Below are positions 28,601 to 36,936 of a DNA stretch of 64,000 nucleotides, one piece after another (within the stretch, counting starts at the first letter, position 1; each line of letters starts with the position of its first letter). Where the stretch lies: NCBI GenBank assembly GCA_945885345.1, contig CAMCYP010000007.1, positions 1 to 64,000 of the forward strand, written 5' to 3'. The notes below the pieces were generated by a model. That model searched no databases. It saw only the letters and a program-made list of their open reading frames with translations, and was not told where the DNA came from. The translations under genes were made by a program, and so were the position numbers. This DNA comes from Bordetella parapertussis. GTDB lineage: Bacteria > Pseudomonadota > Gammaproteobacteria > Burkholderiales > SG8-41.

Positions 28601-28774
28601 ACCGCCAAGATTCTTTTTAATACCCGCTCAACGGGTACGCCAAGAACGCCAAGAAAAGAAAAACCAGTAATAGTCAAAAAAAGCGCTCAATGATAAACAT
28701 GTCGATAGGCCGATTGACTGCGGGATACCCGCTCTCGAAAAGGTTTTCCTTGGCGCTCTTGGCGTCTTGGCGGT
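28601..28774. repeat. Dispersed inverted-repeat element, copy B (174 bp)
   Basis: The right arm (28749-28774) is a clean 26-bp match, inverted, to the element at 8944. The left arm starts ACCGCCAAGA (28601-28610), is broken by a 26-bp insert (28611-28636), then resumes as CGCCAAGAACGCCAAG (28638-28653). Removing the insert restores an arm that differs from the right arm at one base. The insert carries a small hairpin, ACCCG/CGGGT. The element fills the gap between rlmI and xerC and holds no gene. Confidence 0.8.
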
Positions 28775-28787
28775 AAAAATCGCCCTT

Positions 28788-29729
28788 TCAGCGTTTTCTT
28801 TTCGCACGCGGATGCGCGTTGTCGTAAATCTTGGCGAGATGCTGAAAATCGAGTTGCGTATACACCTGCGTCGTCGAAATGCTGGCATGGCCGAGCATTT
28901 CCTGTACCGCGCGCAGGTCGCTGCTCGACTGCAGCACATGTGACGCAAAGGAATGGCGCAGCATGTGCGGATGTACGCGCGATGCAATACCCTGCTGCTG
29001 CGCGCGACGCTGCACGCAAAGCTGCACCGTGCGCGGCCCGAGGCGCCGGCCTTTCGGATTGACGAACAGCGCCTCGGCATCGAGCCCTGCAATCGCGGCA
29101 CGCTGGGCCAGCCATTTTTGCAACACCTTTACCGCATGACTGCCCACCGGCACGATGCGGGTCTTGCCGCCCTTGCCGGTGACGCGCACTGTGGCATCAG
29201 CAAAATTGACGTCTTCCGGCGCCAGCCCCGTGAGTTCGGACAGGCGCAGCCCAGAGGAATAAAACAGTTCGAGTATCGCGCGGTCGCGCACCGCCAGTTC
29301 ATCATCGGCATCCAGCTCGACCAGCTGTTTTGCTTCATCCGGCGACAGCGCATGCGGCAGGCGCTTGGCACTTTTCGGCGCGCGGATGCCAAGACAGGGA
29401 TTCTGTTTGCCGCCGTGGTCGCGCGCCAGATAGTTGTAAAACCCGCGCCACGCCGACAGCATGCGCGCGAGACTGCGGCCATCAAGGCCCCGGCCATGGA
29501 GTTGCGCAATGCAGCGCCGGATGTCGTGGGCGGTCAGCGCGGTCAGCGGCCTGTCTCCGGAAAACTCGATCAACGCTTCGATGTCGCGCCGGTAATTTTT
29601 GGTGGTATGCGCCGCCAGCCGGCGCTCATGCGCCAGATGATCGACATAACCCTGCAGCAGTTGTTGTGCGGGGCCGGCTGCGGGGGCCGGCGGTTTTGCG
29701 GAGGCTGGTTTGCGCTCGCGCGCGGTCAC
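28788..29729 (-). CDS. xerC: Tyrosine recombinase XerC
   Basis: XerC, with XerD, resolves chromosome dimers at dif. A GTG at 29729 overlaps the stop of the DUF484 gene (GTGA) and gives 313 residues, the normal size; the longer frame to 29855 merely shadows DUF484. The N-terminal SAM-like domain is followed by the catalytic set: Arg in SSGLRLSEL, Lys in GKGGKTR, HMLRHSFASH (His-x-x-Arg), LGHASISTTQVYT (His and Tyr). The order dapF-DUF484-xerC is the usual one. A low-complexity Ala/Pro stretch near the N-terminus is unusual but not disabling. Confidence 0.92.
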   Translation of the reverse strand: MTARERKPASAKPPAPAAGPAQQLLQGYVDHLAHERRLAAHTTKNYRRDIEALIEFSGDRPLTALTAHDIRRCIAQLHGRGLDGRSLARMLSAWRGFYNYLARDHGGKQNPCLGIRAPKSAKRLPHALSPDEAKQLVELDADDELAVRDRAILELFYSSGLRLSELTGLAPEDVNFADATVRVTGKGGKTRIVPVGSHAVKVLQKWLAQRAAIAGLDAEALFVNPKGRRLGPRTVQLCVQRRAQQQGIASRVHPHMLRHSFASHVLQSSSDLRAVQEMLGHASISTTQVYTQLDFQHLAKIYDNAHPRAKRKR

Positions 29730-30364
29730 ACCGGTTCCAGGTGGCGCAGCAGGCAGGTGGCAATGACTTCGCCGATGCGCGTCAGGTACAAAGTACCCAT
29801 TTCCGGATAAAAGCGCTGCGCATCTTCGCTGGCCAGCGCGAGTAAACCGAAGCAATCCTTGCCGCGCAGGGGAATATAGGCGTACGACTTCAGCAGCGGC
29901 GCGGCTTCGCCAAAAAACGTCGCGGTGTCAGCCATCGCCAGCGGGCCGCAATGCGGATGCAGCAATCCGGCGGCAAAAGTGCGCGTGGCTTCCGAGACTT
30001 CAGCTGCGCCGGTGCCGGGATTCCACAGCTTCAGAACCACATGGGGCACCGAAAAATCTTCGCGCAGGTTGAAATCGACCACATTCGACAAGGCCGCCTC
30101 ATCGCGCGCGGCGATCAGCGCGAGGCCCAAGCGATGCACTTTTTCGCTGATCACGTCATTTTCCTCGCCGAACTGGATCATTTCGCCGAGTTTTATTTCG
30201 AGCTGCCTGGCGCGCTCGCGCAAGGTCAGGATCTGCCGCTCGCTGATCGAAATCGCGCGCCCGCCATGCGGATGCGGAATCATCACGTCGGCGACGACTT
30301 CGGCGTAACTCTCGAAAAATTCCGGGTGTTCCTTCAGGTACGCCGCGACGTCATCGGGATTCAT
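29726..30364 (-). CDS. DUF484 (GAF-like) protein
   Basis: The ATG at 30364 has an AAGGAAC ribosome site and gives 212 residues: MNPDDVAAYLKEHPEFF, then MIPHPHGGRAISISERQ, a coiled coil and a GAF-like domain (LLALASEDAQRFYPEMGTLYLTRIGEV). DUF484 proteins nearly always sit between dapF and xerC, as here, and their role is unknown. Coupling to xerC by the GTGA overlap suggests cotranslation. The AT-rich 60-bp leader between dapF and this gene holds nothing else I can name. Confidence 0.88.
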   Translation of the reverse strand: MNPDDVAAYLKEHPEFFESYAEVVADVMIPHPHGGRAISISERQILTLRERARQLEIKLGEMIQFGEENDVISEKVHRLGLALIAARDEAALSNVVDFNLREDFSVPHVVLKLWNPGTGAAEVSEATRTFAAGLLHPHCGPLAMADTATFFGEAAPLLKSYAYIPLRGKDCFGLLALASEDAQRFYPEMGTLYLTRIGEVIATCLLRHLEPV

Positions 30365-30424
30365 CAATGCTGTTCCTTGCTTTATTTATTTGCGTAACTT
30401 CGTTGCAGTCACTGTTGCGGCAAC

Positions 30425-31261
30425 TTATTTTGGTAACTCGATTTCGCCGTCGAACACGCTCACCGCCGGTCCGGTCATCAGCACCGGCTGCCCGGCACCC
30501 GCCCATACTATAACGAGGTCGCCGCCGCGCGTCGAAACCGTGACGCGCGAGTCGAGCAGTCCGCGCTGGATGCCGGCCACTACGGCCGCGCAGGCACCCG
30601 TGCCGCAGGCCAGCGTTTCGCCGGCGCCGCGTTCGTAGACGCGCAGGCGGATATGCCTGCGATCGACCACCTGCATATAGCCGGCATTCACGCGCTGGGG
30701 AAAATCCGCATGCGATTCGATCAGCGGTCCTTCACTGGCCACCGGCGCAGCCTCGACATCCGGCACCAGTTGCACCGCATGCGGGTTACCCATCGATAAT
30801 GCATTGATTTTAATGGTTTTTTTGTTTAGCTGCAGATCATACAGGGGTTGCACTGACGGCGCATGAAACGGCACACGGGCGGGCTCGAACACCGGCGCGC
30901 CCATGTTCACGGTGACCTGGCCGTCGGCTTCCAGCCGCGGCTCGATGATGCCGCCCAGCGTGCCGACGCGAATCACGGTTTTTTGGGTCAGTCCGCGCTG
31001 ATGTACATAACGCACGAAACAACGCGCGCCATTGCCGCATTGCTCAACCTCGCCGCCGTCGGCATTGAAAATGCGGTAATAAAAATCGGTGTCTTTGCTG
31101 CGCGCCGGCTCCACCATCAGGAGCTGGTCGCAACCGACGCCGAAATGGCGATCGGCAATGAAACGCAGTTGCGCCGGCGTCAGCACCACGGGCGCAGCCG
31201 TGGCATCAATGACCACGAAGTCGTTGCCGAGGCCGTGCATTTTGGTGAATTTCAGGCGCAT
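30425..31261 (-). CDS. dapF: Diaminopimelate epimerase
   Basis: DapF converts LL- to meso-diaminopimelate for lysine and peptidoglycan. The ATG at 31261 gives 278 residues starting [20 protein letters not shown]. The two catalytic cysteines are in [13 protein letters not shown] and [14 protein letters not shown]. An in-frame extension to 31285 overlaps no family match. A short AT-rich patch at 30801-30830 codes for [12 protein letters not shown] and departs from the local base composition. Confidence 0.95.
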   Translation of the reverse strand: MRLKFTKMHGLGNDFVVIDATAAPVVLTPAQLRFIADRHFGVGCDQLLMVEPARSKDTDFYYRIFNADGGEVEQCGNGARCFVRYVHQRGLTQKTVIRVGTLGGIIEPRLEADGQVTVNMGAPVFEPARVPFHAPSVQPLYDLQLNKKTIKINALSMGNPHAVQLVPDVEAAPVASEGPLIESHADFPQRVNAGYMQVVDRRHIRLRVYERGAGETLACGTGACAAVVAGIQRGLLDSRVTVSTRGGDLVIVWAGAGQPVLMTGPAVSVFDGEIELPK

Positions 31262-31275
31262 TTCAGATAGTGCCG

Positions 31276-31689
31276 TTACCGACAATAGTCGCGGTAGTCA
31301 CGATAGATGCAGCGATCCATGATCACCGTCATGCCGCCGGCCTGCGCGCGCGCAGCCGCCGGCTCGTTGACGATGCCTTCCTGAATCCAGATCGCCTTCA
31401 ATCCCAGTGCCAGGCATTCATCGACCACGCCGTCGATGAATTCGGCGCTGCGGAACACATCGACGAGATCAATCGGCTCAGGAATGTCGGCAAGCTTTGC
31501 GTATACCTTCTCGCCGAGGATTTCCTTTGCCACCGGATGCACCGGGATCACGCGAAAACCAAATCCCTGCAGCGACTGCGCCACGCCATGGCTGGGCCGC
31601 GCCGCGTTGGGCGACAGGCCAACCACGGCAATGGTTTTTGTTTTTTTCAGCAGCGCACAACACGCTGCTGCGTCAGGATTCTTGAACAT
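31276..31689 (-). CDS. CoA-binding domain protein (YccU-like)
   Basis: The 137 residues form a single CoA-binding Rossmann domain: [27 protein letters not shown], then [17 protein letters not shown] and [20 protein letters not shown]. This family is widespread and of unknown function. It lies 14 bp upstream of dapF on the same strand and could be cotranscribed. Confidence 0.88.
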   Translation of the reverse strand: MFKNPDAAACCALLKKTKTIAVVGLSPNAARPSHGVAQSLQGFGFRVIPVHPVAKEILGEKVYAKLADIPEPIDLVDVFRSAEFIDGVVDECLALGLKAIWIQEGIVNEPAAARAQAGGMTVIMDRCIYRDYRDYCR

Positions 31690-31740
31690 GTACCGTGATT
31701 ATATCGACGTTAATCGGCATTGATTACCAGCCATCGATGT

Positions 31741-32607
31741 TCAGTAGATTTTCTGCTCACCCGGCGGCCGCGTCTTGAAGCGCTTGTGCAGCCAGTAATA
31801 CTGCTCCGGCATTTCGCGCACGCGCGCTTCAATGAATTCATTCATGCGCCGGGTATCCGCCGCCAGGTCGCCGGTCGGAAAATTTTCCCATGCCGGATAA
31901 AAACGCAGCACATAGCCCGCCCCGCCCGGTAGTTGTGTGGTCACCGCCGGCTGCACCACAGCACGCGCCAGCTGTGCCATGCGCGCGAGGCCGGTGATCG
32001 TCGCGGTCTGTACGCCGAAGAAAGGCACGAAAATCGAATCGCGTTCGCCGAAATCCATGTCCGGCAGGTAATAAAACGGCAGTCCCGTGCGCATCGCCTT
32101 CACCACCGCGCGTATGCCGTCCTGGCGCGAGAACAGCACCGGCTTCACAAAGCGCGTGCGACCGCGCAACAGTACGCGATCGAAGGCAGGATTTTTCTGA
32201 TGACTGTAGACGGAGATGCCCTGCCACTCGGTGATGATGCGCGAGCCGCCCATGTCGAGCCCGACGAAGTGCGGCGCCAGCCAGATCACCGGCCGGCCCT
32301 GCACCGCCTGCCAGTGCTCGAGGCCTTCGACGCGCACCATGCGCATCACCCGCTCGCGGCTGCCCCACCACAGGATGCCGTGTTCGAGCAGCGCGCGGGC
32401 AAAGGCCGCGAAATGGCGGCGTGCGAGCCGCCGGCGCTCATCGTCGGACAGTTCCGGAAAACACAGCCGCAGGTTGGTCAGCACCACCCGTCGCCGTTCC
32501 CGTGCCAGTGCATGCAACAACAAGCCGGCACCACGACCCAGCGCCGCCAGCACCGGCAAGGGCAGCCAGTGCAGCAGCCAGATCAGCGCGAGGCCGATGC
32601 GGGTCAT
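31741..32607 (-). CDS. lpxL: Lipid A biosynthesis lauroyl/myristoyl acyltransferase
   Basis: LpxL-type enzymes add secondary acyl chains to Kdo-lipid A at the inner membrane. The 288 residues begin with a membrane helix (LALIWLLHWLPLPVLAALG). The catalytic motif HFVGLD (His-x4-Asp) and DMDFGERDSIFVPFFG with the ITGLARMAQ helix follow. The start overlaps the upstream acyltransferase gene by 4 bp, so the pair is cotranscribed. Confidence 0.9.
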   Translation of the reverse strand: MTRIGLALIWLLHWLPLPVLAALGRGAGLLLHALARERRRVVLTNLRLCFPELSDDERRRLARRHFAAFARALLEHGILWWGSRERVMRMVRVEGLEHWQAVQGRPVIWLAPHFVGLDMGGSRIITEWQGISVYSHQKNPAFDRVLLRGRTRFVKPVLFSRQDGIRAVVKAMRTGLPFYYLPDMDFGERDSIFVPFFGVQTATITGLARMAQLARAVVQPAVTTQLPGGAGYVLRFYPAWENFPTGDLAADTRRMNEFIEARVREMPEQYYWLHKRFKTRPPGEQKIY

Positions 32608-33461
32608 GAGAGGCCGCTCTTCCCGGGTTCTTTGGCGCCGGCGGGCACTTTGTACCGGTTATAGCCCCACAGGTATTGGGCGGGACAACTGCGCACGACG
32701 TCTTCGACCGCGCGATTCAGCGCTGGCGGATCCAGCGGTTCAGCAGCGACGGCCCTGAAATGCAGGCGATAACCACGGCCCTGCGCCAGGCGTTCAGCAA
32801 ACGCCATGATCACTGCAGCGCCGCTGCTTTCCTGCAAGCGCGTCACCAGTGTCATGGTGTACGCGGGGCGCCCGAAAAAATCCGCCCACTCGCCTTCACC
32901 AACGCCCGGCGCCTGATCCGGCAGGATCCCGATCGCATCACCCCGGTGCAGTGCCTTATAGAGCAGGCGTACGCCCTTGAGATTGGCCGGGGCCAGGCTG
33001 ACCTGCCCGCGCGCACGCCCCGCGCGCATGATGTCCTCCAGCACGGCGCGTTTGGGCGGACGATAGAGCACGGTCAGTGGCAGACGCTGCGCGGTATACA
33101 AGGCAGAGATCTCAAAACAACCGAGGTGCGGCGTCAGGAAAATGATGCCCTTGCCCGCGCGCCGGGCGGCGTCGACCACACCCCAGTCGTCACAAGTCAC
33201 CAGGCGGGCAATTTCGGCATCGCTGCCAAACCAGACCTTGCACAGTTCGGTGACGCTCTTGCCGGTTTCCGCAATCACCGCATGCAGGGTACCCCGATAA
33301 ACGGATTCATTCCGGCACAGGCCGCTCGCCAGCAGATTTTCGCGACAGTGGCGAGCGTAGGTCGGCGACAGGCCGTAGACCAGCCAGCCCAGGCCGGCGC
33401 CGAAAAAATGCAGCCCCGCCAAAGGCATACGCGCACACCACTGCAAGAGGAGGGTCAACAT
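32604..33461 (-). CDS. Second LpxL/HtrB-family lysophospholipid acyltransferase
   Basis: This 285-residue paralogue of its neighbour also has an N-terminal hydrophobic segment and the family core, but the catalytic motif reads HLGCFE (His-x4-Glu in place of His-x4-Asp). DQAPGVGEGEWADFFGRPAYT and the C-terminal YLWGYNRYKVP are typical. Two adjacent acyltransferases may add the two secondary acyl chains of hexa-acyl lipid A. Which chain each adds is not visible. Confidence 0.87.
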   Translation of the reverse strand: MLTLLLQWCARMPLAGLHFFGAGLGWLVYGLSPTYARHCRENLLASGLCRNESVYRGTLHAVIAETGKSVTELCKVWFGSDAEIARLVTCDDWGVVDAARRAGKGIIFLTPHLGCFEISALYTAQRLPLTVLYRPPKRAVLEDIMRAGRARGQVSLAPANLKGVRLLYKALHRGDAIGILPDQAPGVGEGEWADFFGRPAYTMTLVTRLQESSGAAVIMAFAERLAQGRGYRLHFRAVAAEPLDPPALNRAVEDVVRSCPAQYLWGYNRYKVPAGAKEPGKSGLS

Positions 33462-33483
33462 CAGAATCTGAAGGGGAAATCCG

Positions 33484-33529
33484 TTAATAAATCGAGGCTT
33501 ATATGCTATTCTAGCGGCCTTTTTGCCGC
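33484..33529 (+). promoter_or_regulatory. Possible metK promoter and leader hairpin
   Basis: A weak -35 TTAATA (33484-33489) and -10 TATTCT (33507-33512) are spaced 17 bp. GCGGC (33514-33518) and GCCGC (33525-33529) flank a T-rich loop just after. I see no SAM-binding RNA class here. Confidence 0.35.
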
Positions 33530-33571
33530 AGCCCCTTCCTAACTTTCAACGCCATTGCGTTCATCGAGCCC

Positions 33572-34738
33572 ATGAGCAATTTCCTGTTTACTTCCGAGTC
33601 GGTCTCCGAAGGTCATCCCGATAAAATCGCCGACCAGATTTCCGACGCCGTTCTTGATGCCATTCTCGCCGAAGACAAAAACGGCCGGGTCGCCGCTGAA
33701 ACCCTGACCCACACCGGCCTCGTTGTGCTCGCCGGCCAAGTCACCACCAGCGCCCGTGTGGATTACGCACAGGTTGCGCGCAAGGTGATCAAGCAGATCG
33801 GTTACGTCGACTCCGACATCGGTTTTGACTACAAGAGCTGCGGTGTGCTGGTGTGTTATGACCAGCAGTCCCCCGACATTGCGCAGGGCGTGGACGAAGG
33901 CAAGGGCCTCGACCTCGACCAGGGCGCGGGCGACCAGGGCCTGATGTTCGGTTTTGCCTGCGACGAAACCCCGCAGCTGATGCCGATGCCGATTTACTAC
34001 TCGCACCGGCTGATGGAACGCCACGCCGAACTGCGCCGCGACGGCCGCCTGCCCTGGGCACGCCCCGATGCCAAGTCGCAGGTCTCCGTGCGCTACGTCG
34101 ACGGCAAGCCGCACCACATCGACACCGTGGTTATTTCCACGCAGCACCGTGAGGAAGCCACGCACAAGCAGATAGAAGAAGCGATCATCGATCTGGTGGT
34201 CAAGCCCGTGCTGCCGAAGAACATGATCACCAAGGACACCAAGTACCTGATCAACCCGACTGGTCGTTTTGTCATCGGTGGCCCGCAGGGCGACACCGGC
34301 CTGACCGGGCGCAAAATCATCGTCGACACCTATGGCGGCTACTCGCGCCACGGCGGTGGTGCGTTCTCGGGCAAGGATCCGTCAAAAGTCGATCGTTCGG
34401 CCGCTTACGCCGCGCGTTATGTCGCAAAAAACATCGTCGCCGCCGGCCTCGCCACCAAGTGCGAACTGCAGGTCGCCTACGCCATCGGCGTCGCGCGCCC
34501 GGTCAGCGTACTGGTCGATACCTTCGGCACCGGCAAAATCAGCGACGAGAAAATCGGCGAACTGGTGGAAAAACATTTCGACCTGCGGCCGAAAGGCATC
34601 ATCCAGGCACTCGACCTGCTGCGCCCGATCTACCTGAAAACTGCCGCGCACGGCCACTTCGGCCGCGACGAACCGGAATTCAGCTGGGAACACACCGACA
34701 AGGCCGCCGCACTGAAGGCGGACGCGGGCATCAAATAG
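33572..34738 (+). CDS. metK: S-adenosylmethionine synthase
   Basis: MetK makes SAM from methionine and ATP. The 388 residues carry the signature motifs [20 protein letters not shown] (ATP site), [12 protein letters not shown] and the P-loop-like [27 protein letters not shown]. Length and spacing are normal. Divergent from the acyltransferase genes across 110 bp, it ends in a strong terminator, so it is monocistronic. It feeds the methyl cycle whose SAH branch (ahcY, metF) lies 3.5 kb downstream. Confidence 0.97.
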   Translation: MSNFLFTSESVSEGHPDKIADQISDAVLDAILAEDKNGRVAAETLTHTGLVVLAGQVTTSARVDYAQVARKVIKQIGYVDSDIGFDYKSCGVLVCYDQQSPDIAQGVDEGKGLDLDQGAGDQGLMFGFACDETPQLMPMPIYYSHRLMERHAELRRDGRLPWARPDAKSQVSVRYVDGKPHHIDTVVISTQHREEATHKQIEEAIIDLVVKPVLPKNMITKDTKYLINPTGRFVIGGPQGDTGLTGRKIIVDTYGGYSRHGGGAFSGKDPSKVDRSAAYAARYVAKNIVAAGLATKCELQVAYAIGVARPVSVLVDTFGTGKISDEKIGELVEKHFDLRPKGIIQALDLLRPIYLKTAAHGHFGRDEPEFSWEHTDKAAALKADAGIK

Positions 34739-34760
34739 CAAGCTCCGCACCTTGCCAATA

Positions 34761-34790
34761 AAAACGCCGGCATTGCCGGCGTTTTTTATT
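34761..34790 (+). terminator. Intrinsic terminator after metK
   Basis: AACGCCGGC (34763-34771) pairs with GCCGGCGTT (34775-34783) around a 3-nt loop, followed by a T-run to 34787. The A-run at the left makes it usable on both strands. Confidence 0.9.
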
Positions 34791-35369
34791 GAGCCCATAA
34801 AACATAATTAAAACAATTGCTTATAGCAGAATCACGGTTTTCGTTCTTCGAGCGGTGCGCGCCTCCACTGCCGCTTGCGCCACCAACCGCCCTGACCCGG
34901 CAATGCCATCAGGCACCGCCCCTACTCGCGGCGGCGGCAATGCCGCCCAGAGGATATTCCCGCGACCCGGCAAGGCAGCCTGCACACAATCGCGCACTGG
35001 GACTATGTACGTCAACACACGGATTGCCCAAGTGAAATCGTCAATACTTGAATCCGATACGGCCGTGTGCGATGGTGTGCAATCGCGTCCTCGCGGCAGG
35101 CAAAATTAACGATGATCTGCAGCGGTGATAATGAATTTCGACAAACGTTACATGGTGGCTATGGCTCCGTCCGGGTGCGCCGCTACGTTATCCGCTTATG
35201 GCAGCTCTCCGGCAAACCGCTTGCCCTGCTGACGCACTTTGCGCCAACCCCCGGCCTGAAACGCCGACCGCAGTCTCACCTCTGCCTTGCAATTTCCAGT
35301 GACAGATCAAGCGATGACTTGGCATCATCTGCTGGTTCTGGTTAATTCCATTAGTGCCTGGGAGGGTAT
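34791..35369. other. 579-bp gap without a recognisable gene
   Basis: The stretch between the metK terminator and the ABM gene holds only short overlapping frames on both strands (none above 92 codons). None has family-like motifs or a good ribosome site. An AT-rich word (34801-34820) resembles others in the window. I see no tRNA, repeat or riboswitch. It may contain decayed coding DNA or an unrecognised small RNA. Confidence 0.5.
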
Positions 35370-35669
35370 GTGTTCGTCGCATTAAGCCGCTTTACGATCG
35401 CCAATGACATGGCAGAAGACGTACAGACTGCTTTTCGTAACCGGCCGCATCTCGTTGATGGCGCGCAGGGATTTATCGGCATGGAAGTCATGAGCCCGCT
35501 GGGCAATCCGGCTGAGATCTGGCTGGTCACCCGCTGGAGCGATCAACAGAGTTACCACGATTGGCATCGGGGACATGAATACCACGAGTCCCATAAAGGC
35601 ATACCCAAGGGGCTGAGGCTGGTACCGGGCAGCGCTACAGTCCAGCTTTTCGAAGTGTTTGCGGATTAG
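35370..35669 (+). CDS. ABM-domain monooxygenase-like protein
   Basis: The GTG at 35370 follows a GGGAGGG ribosome site and gives 99 residues: MFVALSRFTIANDMAEDVQTAF, then GFIGMEVMSPLGNPAEIWLVTRWSDQQSYHDWHRG. This is the antibiotic biosynthesis monooxygenase fold, also used by IsdG-type haem-degrading enzymes. The pattern with W and H near the C-terminus fits the wider ABM group but does not prove haem binding. It is upstream of the B12 sensor gene by 183 bp. Confidence 0.8.
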   Translation: MFVALSRFTIANDMAEDVQTAFRNRPHLVDGAQGFIGMEVMSPLGNPAEIWLVTRWSDQQSYHDWHRGHEYHESHKGIPKGLRLVPGSATVQLFEVFAD

Positions 35670-35674
35670 CGGTC

Positions 35675-35831
35675 TGTTGAAAAAGTGATGCGCGAGCGCG
35701 TGGGGAGCCCCCCAAGGGGACTTCCTTCGGGGCGCGTAGCGACCAAGCGCACACGCGTACAAGTCTTTGATTTAACGAGAGTCGAAAAATCTATACGTCA
35801 GCACATAGCATTAATTGCGAGAATTTCAACA
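35675..35831. repeat. Possible mobile-element remnant with inverted ends
   Basis: TGTTGAAA (35675-35682) and TTTCAACA (35824-35831) are inverted copies that bound 157 bp between the ABM and B12 genes. CTGTTGAAAAAG-type words are common at insertion-sequence ends. Inside, CCCCCCAAGGGG and CTTCCTTCGGGG make G/C hairpins. No transposase fragment is readable. Confidence 0.3.
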
Positions 35832-35852
35832 AACTTTTAGGGATAATCGCTG

Positions 35853-36929
35853 ATGACTATCGATGCCGGACTGCCAACACTGAGCACGGAAGGGCGGCGG
35901 CGATTTAAAAGCCTGCAGGCCGATGCAGTGAGCGCCGTCGCCGACCGCTTTTACACAATCCATGGCTCGGCGTACGCAGAATTCGGGGAGCGCGGTCGCG
36001 AGGCCTGCCGTGAGGATCTGGCATTTCACCTCGAATTTCTGCGTCCGGTGCTGGAATTCGGACTGCTGCAACCGATGGTGGATTACCTGTGCTGGCTAAG
36101 CAGCGTGCTTAATGCGCGATCGATTCCGGCCGGACATCTGGGACTCTCGCTGGACTGGCTGGCCGAATTTTTCGTGGCGCACATGGATACAACGGATGGC
36201 GCAGTGGTTGCCGCGGCTCTGCACGCAACACGTGACAAATTTCTGGCAGCTGGCAATACACCATTGAAGCCACCGACCTCGCCTGCCGCATGGCCGGAAG
36301 CGGCCCCCTTCGAAGCAGCCCTGCTTGCCGGCCATCAGCGCGAAGCTTTGGCGGTGGTAAACCGCTGCATCGACGATGGGCGCAGCCTCGTTGAAATCGA
36401 AATGCATGTCATCCAGCCGGCGCTGTACCAGATCGGCGAAAAATGGCAGTCCAATCAGGTAACGGTCGCGCAGGAGCATTTGGCAACGGCGATCGTGCAT
36501 TCAGTGATGACGATGGGCCTGCTGCGCTCACCACCGCCGGCGTTGATCAGCAAACGCATACTGCTGGCCTGTGTCTCGGGCAACGATCACGCCGTCGGCC
36601 TGCGCATGGTCGCCGATGCCTTTCTGCTCGGCGGCTGGGATGTACAGTATCTGGGCGCGAATGTGCCGACGCCGGCGCTGGTCGCGCAGGCCGTGGAATG
36701 GAAACCTGATCTCGTCGGGCTGTCGGTGTCTTTCCCGCAGCAGTTGCCGGTGGTCAAGGCAATCATTGCGCAGCTGGGTGCGCGCTTCGGCAGCGCGCGT
36801 CCGGCGGTAATCATCGGCGGGCTGGCCATCAACCGCTTCAACCGGCTGGCCGAGATGGTGGGCGCGGATGCGTGCATGGCTAACGCGCAGGCGGCACTTG
36901 CTTCCGCCAACAGCATGGTCAGCGGTTAG
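35853..36929 (+). CDS. Cobalamin-binding sensor with CarH-type light-sensing motif
   Basis: The 358 residues contain three parts. Residues 1-135 are helical and of unknown family. A helical B12 cap follows (about 150-225) with W198-x9-E208-H209, the Wx9EH signature of adenosylcobalamin photoreceptors such as CarH. The B12-binding Rossmann domain (about 233-350) has GNDHAVG with His246 as the likely lower cobalt ligand, SVS at 291-293 and IIGG. The usual Asp of DxHxxG is Asn here. There is no MerR DNA-binding domain. The diguanylate cyclase gene starts 7 bp after the stop, so output is probably c-di-GMP. Light sensing is inferred from the motif. Confidence 0.87.
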   Translation: MTIDAGLPTLSTEGRRRFKSLQADAVSAVADRFYTIHGSAYAEFGERGREACREDLAFHLEFLRPVLEFGLLQPMVDYLCWLSSVLNARSIPAGHLGLSLDWLAEFFVAHMDTTDGAVVAAALHATRDKFLAAGNTPLKPPTSPAAWPEAAPFEAALLAGHQREALAVVNRCIDDGRSLVEIEMHVIQPALYQIGEKWQSNQVTVAQEHLATAIVHSVMTMGLLRSPPPALISKRILLACVSGNDHAVGLRMVADAFLLGGWDVQYLGANVPTPALVAQAVEWKPDLVGLSVSFPQQLPVVKAIIAQLGARFGSARPAVIIGGLAINRFNRLAEMVGADACMANAQAALASANSMVSG

Positions 36930-36936
36930 AACGCTC

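Noticed and set aside
33462-33571. SAM riboswitch before metK
   Set aside because: Only a short GCGGC/GCCGC hairpin is present; no known SAM-binding layout fits.
34821-35345. Several 65-92-codon frames in the gap after metK
   Set aside because: They overlap each other on both strands, lack ribosome sites and read as low-complexity Arg/Ala/Pro-rich sequence.
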